Source: Weeksellaceae bacterium
Lineage (GTDB): Bacteria; Bacteroidota; Bacteroidia; Flavobacteriales; Weeksellaceae
NCBI GenBank assembly: GCA_022701475.1
Contig: JAKOOI010000294.1
Span: 1 to 11,911 of the forward strand
Reading direction: 5' to 3'
Length of the DNA stretch: 11,911 bases
Shown: in pieces, positions 7,048 to 11,911 of the stretch
How positions within the stretch are numbered: the stretch's first letter is position 1
Layout: every line of letters begins with the position of its first letter
Made by a program: the position numbers and the translations under genes
Notes under the pieces: model-generated
What the model was told of the DNA's origin: nothing
The model's input: only the letters and a program-made list of their open reading frames with translations
Database searches by the model: none

Positions 7048-8373
7048 TTACCGCAGGTCATACTCTTCCAGCTTCCGGTACAGCGTGGCAATCCCGATTT
7101 CCAGCAGGCGGGCCGCTTCAGCCTTATTGCCTTTGGTGTAGGCCAGGACTTTCCGGATGTGTTCCTGTTCCAGTGTTTTCATGCTCAGGGAATCCTTTGC
7201 GGCAGAAGGTTTCTCTGCATACTGCGGGAGGCTGTCGGTATCCAGCAGCTGGCCGTTCATCAGGATCAGGCTCCTTTCTACCGTGTTGCGGAGCTCGCGG
7301 ATGTTGCCTTTCCAGTCGTTCTTTTCCAGCATTTTGTAATATTCCGGACTTGCTTTGATGCCGGAAAAGTTCATCTTCCGCGAGAAAAGATCGATAAAAT
7401 TCTGCGCCAGTGCCTTGAGGTCCTCTTTTCTTTCCCGGAGCGCAGGAAGGCGGATCTCGAAGATGTTCAGCCGGAAATACAGGTCTTCGCGGAAATTTCC
7501 GTGCCGGATTTCTTCTTCCAGATCACGGTTGGTGGCGGCAATCAGCCTGAAATCCGAACGGGAGACTTTGGTTTCGCCCATCTTGATGAACTCTTTTGTT
7601 TCCAGCACGCGGAGCAGCTTGGCCTGCAGGTCAACCGGCATCTCCCCGATTTCGTCCAGGAACAGGGTTCCGCCGCTGGCTTCCTCCACCAGCCCTTTTT
7701 TGTCTTTTACCGCGCCGGTAAAGGCACCGGCCTTGTGCCCAAACAGCTCACTTTCCAGGATTTCCCTGCTGAAAGCGGAACAGTTGATGGCGACGAAGCT
7801 GTTTTTATTCCTTTCCCCCGCTTCATGGATGGCATGGGCAAAGACTTCTTTTCCGGTTCCGGTTTCGCCGGTCAGCAGCACGGTGGCGTCAGTCAGGGCT
7901 ACCCTTTCCGCCAGTTTTTTAGCCTGCAGGATCAAAGGTGAACTACCGATGACCGATCCGAAGCCTTTCGGCATTGCGCCTTTCTGTATTTTCTTTGAAG
8001 AATTGTCTTTTGCTTTCTCCAGCGCCCTGTACGCCAGCGGGATGATCTTGTCATTGTCATCGCCCTTTACCAGGTAATCATATGCTCCGTTCTTCATGGC
8101 CTGTACGGCATCCGTAATGTTACCGAAGGCAGTCATCAGGATGATTTCCAGGTGGGGATACTTCGCCTTTCTGGATTTCACCAGGTCGACCCCGAAAGCA
8201 TCTGGCAGCCGTACATCGCTCAGGACCACATCAAATTCATGATGCTCCAGCATTGTCAGGGCCGAACGTGCGTTGGAAGCCTCTTTTATATTGAATCCTT
8301 CCTGAGAAAGGATCATTCCCAACAGTTTCAGGAGCTTGATTTCATCATCGATGATCAGTATATTTCCGGACAT
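7048..8373 (-). CDS. NtrC-family sigma-54-dependent response regulator
   Basis: This 441-residue protein is a complete three-part regulator. Residues 1 to about 115 form a receiver domain with acidic pocket D9/D10, phosphoacceptor D53, T81 and K103. Residues about 140-365 are the AAA+ ATPase with Walker A GETGTGKE at 169-176, the sigma-54 contact loop GAFTGA at 216-221 and Walker B (LFLDEIGE, D240/E241). The C-terminus is a Fis-type helix-turn-helix (GNKAEAARLLEIGIATLYRKL). When phosphorylated it should assemble and open sigma-54 RNA polymerase complexes. I start it at the ATG at 8373; a TTG nine codons upstream ends a perfect -7 box (8398-8405) and would lie outside the transcript. No histidine kinase lies next to it in this window, so its sensor and targets are unknown. 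It is divergent from the delta-60 repeat gene and convergent with the GLPGLI gene. No strong terminator of its own was seen after 7048. Confidence 0.95.
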   Translation of the reverse strand: MSGNILIIDDEIKLLKLLGMILSQEGFNIKEASNARSALTMLEHHEFDVVLSDVRLPDAFGVDLVKSRKAKYPHLEIILMTAFGNITDAVQAMKNGAYDYLVKGDDNDKIIPLAYRALEKAKDNSSKKIQKGAMPKGFGSVIGSSPLILQAKKLAERVALTDATVLLTGETGTGKEVFAHAIHEAGERNKNSFVAINCSAFSREILESELFGHKAGAFTGAVKDKKGLVEEASGGTLFLDEIGEMPVDLQAKLLRVLETKEFIKMGETKVSRSDFRLIAATNRDLEEEIRHGNFREDLYFRLNIFEIRLPALRERKEDLKALAQNFIDLFSRKMNFSGIKASPEYYKMLEKNDWKGNIRELRNTVERSLILMNGQLLDTDSLPQYAEKPSAAKDSLSMKTLEQEHIRKVLAYTKGNKAEAARLLEIGIATLYRKLEEYDLR

Positions 8374-8397
8374 GGCGGTATTTTTGGAAAGCTGATG

Positions 8398-8405
8398 CAA
8401 ACTTA
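8398..8405 (-). promoter_or_regulatory. Candidate -7 element (TAAGTTTG) for the sigma-54 regulator gene
   Basis: TAAGTTTG on the minus strand matches TAnnTTTG exactly. It lies 24 nt before the ATG at 8373 and predicts a leader of about 18 nt. Its last three bases are the TTG that a naive start choice would use, which favours the internal ATG. Confidence 0.45.
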
Positions 8406-8562
8406 TTGAATTTATCCGGAAACTGCGATAAAATGCCGGTGTTTGTAACAGGGTAACGGGAATTTTAATGCTGTATCAGGAATAAAAGTAAAGATCATCT
8501 TACCGGTTCTGGAAAAAAGAAATCAAAACGTTTATACATTGCAGGATACTGGTTTTTAATCC

Positions 8563-8579
8563 AATTAATATCATTAATT
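8563..8579. promoter_or_regulatory. Inverted repeat AATTAAT-ATC-ATTAATT upstream of the delta-60 gene
   Basis: A perfect 7-bp inverted repeat with a 3-bp centre lies 28 nt before the ATG at 8608. It overlaps a one-mismatch -7 element, TAATTTAG at 8575-8582. Such a position would suit a repressor site, but the sequence is all A/T in its arms and chance is a real possibility. Confidence 0.25.
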
Positions 8580-8607
8580 TAGCCGAAAACTAATTGATTC
8601 ATACTTT

Positions 8608-11187
8608 ATGAGAAAAATATACGCTATTTTATGGCTGATGCTGCTTTCTTTTTCAGGTTTTAACAACCTTTCCGCACAAAATAAATATATTCAGGACCCT
8701 GCTTTCAATGCGGCTTTCCAGACCAATAAATTCTTTATCGACGGAAAAATGGGAATCGATTTCAGTGTTCCCCAGCCGGACGGTAAAATCCTCGTCATTT
8801 ACAGGACCTATGGTATTGTGGTGGACGGGGAATCCTATAATATGGTTAGGATCAATCCTGACAATACTGCTGATACAGGCTTTACCACGGCAGCTTTTGA
8901 TAAGGAAGTAAAAAGTGTGGTGCTGCAGCCTGACGGCAAAATAATCATTGCTGGTGCTTTCAATCTCCATAACAATACTGCTGCCAATTATATTATACGG
9001 CTTAATACAGACGGAAGCAGGGATACAACCTTCAATCCCGGGACGTTTGCTTTTCAGCAGAACGTAGTGAAGAAGATAGTAAGAAAAGTTGTCCTGCAGG
9101 CTGACGGAAAAATCCTGGTAGCCGGGAATATTTCCGCCTATGCAGGGATGGCTCACAATTCAATGGTAAGGCTGAATCCTGACGGTTCTACCGATACTTC
9201 ATTTCATGCAAGCACACAATTCCAGAGCGATTTTTATTATTTTGATGTACAGCCGGACGGAAAGATTGTGGTAGTACATTCCGACTACTACCCGAAAAGG
9301 CTTAACCCTGACGGCAGTGATGATCCGTCATTCCATGTATATACTTCCGGAACCTTCAGTAAAATCCGGAATCTTACCATCCGGAATGACGGCAAGATCT
9401 ATCTGGCAGGAAAGGGCACTTTTTTTTCAGGGACACAATACCTGGTTCGCCTGAATGCTGACGGATATTATGACAATACATTTTCAACGAATTCATTTTA
9501 TCTGAACTTTCCTCCGGACTCCACCTCAAACGGCGTATATGCGCTTCTCGTTCAACCGGACGGAAAGCTCCTCGTAGGAGGTAACTTTTCAAGCTACGGC
9601 GGACAGCCCGTTGCAGGTATCATGCGGTTAAACGATGATGCTACCCTGGATGCTACTTTTCAAGGGAAAGTCACCCATCTGATCAACGGCTATTCCTATC
9701 AGGATCATATAGACCATCTGAGCTTCCACCCGAGTGGCAATGTAATCGCCTCCGGCTCCATCAAATATTATAATCAGGATTATGCAGGCAATATTGTGAT
9801 GTTCAACCCATCCAGCGGCAGCAGGATCACGTCTTTCCAGAATATCTGCAAAGGATTTGACAAGGCTGCGGAAAGAATATTCATCCAGCCGGACGGTAAG
9901 ATTATCGTTACAGGCTGGTTTCATTCATATAATGGTGTGGCAACGGACAAAATCGTGCGTCTGAACCCGGACGGATCTATCGATACCAGCTTTGCATTCC
10001 CTATCAGCACCTACTTTCATGCCCAGTATGTTCCGAAAGAAATAAAATTCTCAGCAGACGGTAAAATTTTCCTGGGAACTTATGGAAGCAGAGGTACGGA
10101 TGAATCCAGAGGGGCACTTCTGAGATTAAATTCCAACGGAAGCCTGGACAGCTCTTATTTCAGTACCGTCGGAAACGATATCGGACTGATAGGAAGCATA
10201 CTTGACAATAATTTTATCCTTTTTAACGACGGAAAAGTCCTTATCCCTAAAATGATCGGGTATTTAAGCAACAATACGGGATTCGTAAGCATTACCAAGA
10301 TCTTATCTTTACTGAATGCAGACGGGACGCTTAATACCACCGGTAACTACACAGATCCTTATCTGGGATATGTCTCAAAAATGAAGCTGTTACCGGATGG
10401 AAAAGTCCTGGTTACAGGTTCTGATGCGGGAAGCGGCAGTGCCACCATCAAAAGGATGCTGACCAACGGGCAGGTAGACAATACATTTACCACCGTTACT
10501 TCGCAACCGAGCATCTGGGATATCTTCCCTGCGGCAAACGGTAAAATTTATGCAGTTTCCAATTTATTGTCCGGTCATAAGCTGATGCGTTTCAATGCGG
10601 ACGGAACCCTCGATAATACATTTGTCATACAGACTTTTAATGACGGGATGGCTACCCAATATGCGGCCCTGGAGTTTGAAAACAACGGAAAATTCTTTAC
10701 AGGACAGCCTGAAGCCGCTAATCTGAAAAGGCTGACAAGACATAATGAGAACGGAACTTACGATACCACCTTTGATATCGGTACCGGATTCCAGTCTTAT
10801 ACAGGAAGGTTCTATACCGATGTTGTGGCTGATATCAAAAAACAGGGGACCGGCATTCTGGTAGCAGGCGCTTTCAGAAGCTTTGACGGCCAGCCGGTCA
10901 ACGGCCTGACAAGACTGGTTCCCCAGGGAACCCTGGCGGTCAGCGAATATCGTCCGTCTGTAAAGGAAACGTTGATCCACCCTAATCCTACCACAGGAAT
11001 TCTTCATATTAAAGCTGAAGGATACAGCCGGTACGAAGTAACGGATGCTGCCGGAAGAACTGTTGTACCATCATCTGAAGTACAGCCGGTGATCGATGTT
11101 TCCCATCTTGCAGCAGGCCTCTATTACCTCATCCTGAAAGGCGAAAAAGAAACCTCGGTACAGAAATTTATCAAAAAGCAGAATTAA
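8608..11187 (+). CDS. Secreted delta-60 repeat protein with T9SS type A sorting domain
   Basis: This 859-residue protein has a signal peptide (likely cut after LSA at residue 23). From about residue 56 to 775 it consists of delta-60 repeats: units of roughly 45-60 residues that each open with a strand like QPDGKILVAGNF and close with RLNPDGSxDTSF. I count about 14, those in the middle and end being more degenerate. Residues about 790-859 are a type IX secretion C-terminal sorting domain, with HPNPTTG at 791-797, then VTDAAGR, DVSHLAAGLYYL and a basic end (QKFIKKQ). The protein should therefore cross the outer membrane by T9SS and be surface-anchored or released after tail removal. Delta-60 repeats are probably beta-propeller-like; no catalytic motif is visible and the function is unknown. 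It is transcribed alone, divergent from the sigma-54 regulator; whether that regulator controls it cannot be read from the sequence. Confidence 0.95.
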   Translation: MRKIYAILWLMLLSFSGFNNLSAQNKYIQDPAFNAAFQTNKFFIDGKMGIDFSVPQPDGKILVIYRTYGIVVDGESYNMVRINPDNTADTGFTTAAFDKEVKSVVLQPDGKIIIAGAFNLHNNTAANYIIRLNTDGSRDTTFNPGTFAFQQNVVKKIVRKVVLQADGKILVAGNISAYAGMAHNSMVRLNPDGSTDTSFHASTQFQSDFYYFDVQPDGKIVVVHSDYYPKRLNPDGSDDPSFHVYTSGTFSKIRNLTIRNDGKIYLAGKGTFFSGTQYLVRLNADGYYDNTFSTNSFYLNFPPDSTSNGVYALLVQPDGKLLVGGNFSSYGGQPVAGIMRLNDDATLDATFQGKVTHLINGYSYQDHIDHLSFHPSGNVIASGSIKYYNQDYAGNIVMFNPSSGSRITSFQNICKGFDKAAERIFIQPDGKIIVTGWFHSYNGVATDKIVRLNPDGSIDTSFAFPISTYFHAQYVPKEIKFSADGKIFLGTYGSRGTDESRGALLRLNSNGSLDSSYFSTVGNDIGLIGSILDNNFILFNDGKVLIPKMIGYLSNNTGFVSITKILSLLNADGTLNTTGNYTDPYLGYVSKMKLLPDGKVLVTGSDAGSGSATIKRMLTNGQVDNTFTTVTSQPSIWDIFPAANGKIYAVSNLLSGHKLMRFNADGTLDNTFVIQTFNDGMATQYAALEFENNGKFFTGQPEAANLKRLTRHNENGTYDTTFDIGTGFQSYTGRFYTDVVADIKKQGTGILVAGAFRSFDGQPVNGLTRLVPQGTLAVSEYRPSVKETLIHPNPTTGILHIKAEGYSRYEVTDAAGRTVVPSSEVQPVIDVSHLAAGLYYLILKGEKETSVQKFIKKQN
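8773..10940 (+). repeat. Tandem delta-60 repeat region (about 14 units)
   Basis: The repeat openings are QPDGK, LQPDGK, LQADGK, VQPDGK, IRNDGK, VQPDGK, FHPSGN, IQPDGK, FSADGK, LFNDGK, LLPDGK, PAANGK, FENNGK and KQGTG. Most units are followed by an RLNPDG-type turn and a D-x-x-F end. At the DNA level short copies such as CAGCCGGACGG recur, but the units are well diverged, so the array is ancient rather than recently expanded. Confidence 0.85.
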
Positions 11188-11356
11188 ACGCGAAGTCAGA
11201 GAATATGGCAATTGACGTCATTACCGGTCGCATGTATCTTATCTCTGACCGCATACTTTCTGCCGCTTTTCATTAAGAAGCTGCCGTCATGTTTTTATTG
11301 ATATTCAGCGTTACCAGTAATTCCGATGTTTCCCATATAAAACAGTATATATACAA
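11188..11356. other. Intergenic region after the delta-60 gene
   Basis: No gene is visible here. GTCAGAGA at 11195-11202 and TCTCTGAC at 11242-11249 form an 8-bp inverted repeat with a 39-nt loop. The loop contains the palindromes TGACGTCA (11213-11220) and ACCGGT. No poly-T tract follows, so it is not an obvious terminator. It may be a 3' end structure of the delta-60 message or chance. Confidence 0.25.
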
Positions 11357-11382
11357 AATCCCCGGTCATCTGACCGGGGATT
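11357..11382 (-). terminator. Strong hairpin, terminator-like on the minus strand
   Basis: AATCCCCGGTC at 11357-11367 pairs perfectly over 11 bp with GACCGGGGATT at 11372-11382 around an ATCT loop. On the minus strand the stem runs into TTTTGTATAT; on the plus strand it is followed by AAAAATTA with no T tract. It may still end the delta-60 transcript from 170 nt away, but the flanks favour minus-strand termination. Confidence 0.6.
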
Positions 11383-11405
11383 AAAAATTAATAATTAAGT
11401 ATACT

Positions 11406-11413
11406 CAAATATA
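11406..11413 (-). promoter_or_regulatory. TATATTTG box, proximal copy
   Basis: This is an exact TAnnTTTG match on the minus strand, 24 nt upstream of the 11357-11382 hairpin. No coding region lies downstream within reach, so it would drive only a very short transcript, or it is chance in AT-rich DNA. Confidence 0.2.
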
Positions 11414-11425
11414 CGTGAATGGATA

Positions 11426-11433
11426 CAAATATA
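11426..11433 (-). promoter_or_regulatory. TATATTTG box, distal copy
   Basis: A second identical minus-strand TATATTTG lies exactly 20 bp upstream of the first. The pair forms an 8-bp direct repeat between the two terminator hairpins. Its role is unknown. Confidence 0.2.
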
Positions 11434-11492
11434 TAACTATTTTTTCTGCTGACATATTATTTTTTCAACTGAAACCGCTATTTACATCATAA

Positions 11493-11520
11493 AAAATCCC
11501 GGCCTATGAGCCGGGATTTT
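11493..11520 (-). terminator. Bidirectional Rho-independent terminator
   Basis: AAAATCCCGGC at 11493-11503 pairs over 11 bp with GCCGGGATTTT at 11510-11520 around a CTATGA loop. On the minus strand it begins 9 nt after the stop of the right-edge gene and ends in a run of T. On the plus strand TTTTATTGTTTATT follows, so it can also stop transcripts coming from the delta-60 gene. Confidence 0.85.
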
Positions 11521-11528
11521 ATTGTTTA

Positions 11529-11911
11529 TTACTGCGGCGCCCAAAAAGACCATCTTTCGCCGTTGAATACGGCGAGTCTCTTGGCTCCGGTCCTGTTGAC
11601 GTAGACCATCATTCCCGGGGAAGGGCTTGGGATGTTGTTGACATCCGTAACGGTGGGCAGCACCATGGCCCTGGTAGCCGATTCCAGCACCACTGCTCCG
11701 GCGGCCGAAGTGGAAGTGGCCCCGATGATGACTTTCTCACCGGCGGTTTCCGCCACCGATGGCTGGGTGGCCATCACGGAAGTAATGTTGCCGCTCTGCC
11801 CGCTCATATCGATCCAGGCAGAGCCGTTGTAATAACGTACCCTGGCCTGGGCTGCATTCACGGCGTCCAGCACCAGCGTGCCCTCTGCCGGGGCTGCGGG
11901 AAGGGTCCTTA
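11529..11911 (-). CDS. Partial hypothetical protein, C-terminal 126 residues
   Basis: The frame is open from the right window edge to a TAA at 11531-11529, so the N-terminus is outside. A GTG at 11873 is in frame but coding continues above it (TLPAAPAEGTLVLDAV), so it is not taken as the start. Near the end the protein has AGAVVLESATRAMVLPTV, then NIPSPSPGMMVYVN and LAVFNGERWSFW. This order of an ALEL-like strand, a 'LP' turn, a 'SPxxGMMVY' strand and 'FNGxxW' recurs at the C-termini of many Flavobacteriia exported proteins of unknown role, and an earlier YYNGSAWIDMS segment is a similar unit. No enzymatic motif, T9SS tail or membrane segment is visible. The gene is clearly GC-richer than the rest of the window. 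It ends in a strong terminator. The coding call is good; the function is unknown. Confidence 0.8.
   Translation of the reverse strand, partial: RTLPAAPAEGTLVLDAVNAAQARVRYYNGSAWIDMSGQSGNITSVMATQPSVAETAGEKVIIGATSTSAAGAVVLESATRAMVLPTVTDVNNIPSPSPGMMVYVNRTGAKRLAVFNGERWSFWAPQ

Noticed and set aside
7159..8077. Two long overlapping plus-strand frames antisense to the sigma-54 regulator
   Set aside because: They lie opposite conserved AAA+ and receiver codons; their low-complexity translations have no family signal.
8773..10940. Periodic short DNA repeats that might suggest a CRISPR array or recent tandem duplication
   Set aside because: Spacing is irregular, the repeats are in frame with protein repeats, and copies are diverged at synonymous sites.
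8653..11007. Several minus-strand frames inside the delta-60 gene
   Set aside because: They mirror the repeat units and have no independent start signals or domains.

Overview
The window looks like a chromosomal segment of a Flavobacteriia member, most likely Chryseobacterium or a close relative in the Weeksellaceae. The evidence is a SusC/SusD pair, a GLPGLI-family protein, a type IX secretion (T9SS) C-terminal sorting domain, and several matches to the Bacteroidota promoter -7 element TAnnTTTG. No species call is possible from sequence alone.

Left half (1-5787): everything lies on the minus strand. In transcription order there is a secreted glycerophosphodiester phosphodiesterase (5787-5041) with its own terminator, then a SusC-type TonB-dependent transporter (4709-1734) and, 11 nt later, a SusD-type surface lipoprotein (1722-274). 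At the left edge (90-1) lies the signal peptide and first mature residues of another secreted protein, cut by the window boundary; its mature start resembles the N-terminal domain of calcineurin-like phosphoesterases. If that reading is right, the region could be an organophosphate-utilisation locus: outer-membrane SusCD uptake flanked by secreted phosphodiesterases. A shared TGTTAA hexamer 33-34 nt upstream of the putative -7 boxes of the phosphodiesterase and susC hints at common control, but this is weak.

Middle (6062-8373): a GLPGLI-family exported protein of unknown role is divergent from the phosphodiesterase and ends in a terminator. Convergent to it is an NtrC-type sigma-54 activator with intact receiver, AAA+ (GAFTGA) and Fis-like HTH parts. 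It has no histidine kinase beside it here.

Right (8608-11911): divergent from the regulator is a large exported protein made almost wholly of delta-60 repeats (about 14 units) with a T9SS type A sorting domain. A 341-bp gap with two strong hairpins follows, then the C-terminal part of a GC-richer minus-strand gene that runs off the right edge.

No tRNA, rRNA, CRISPR array, insertion sequence, attachment site or phage structural module was seen. Most of the window is ordinary Bacteroidota gene content. The points that merit a second look are the possible phosphorus locus, the shared upstream hexamers, the orphan regulator and a possible very short minus-strand transcript near 11360-11430.
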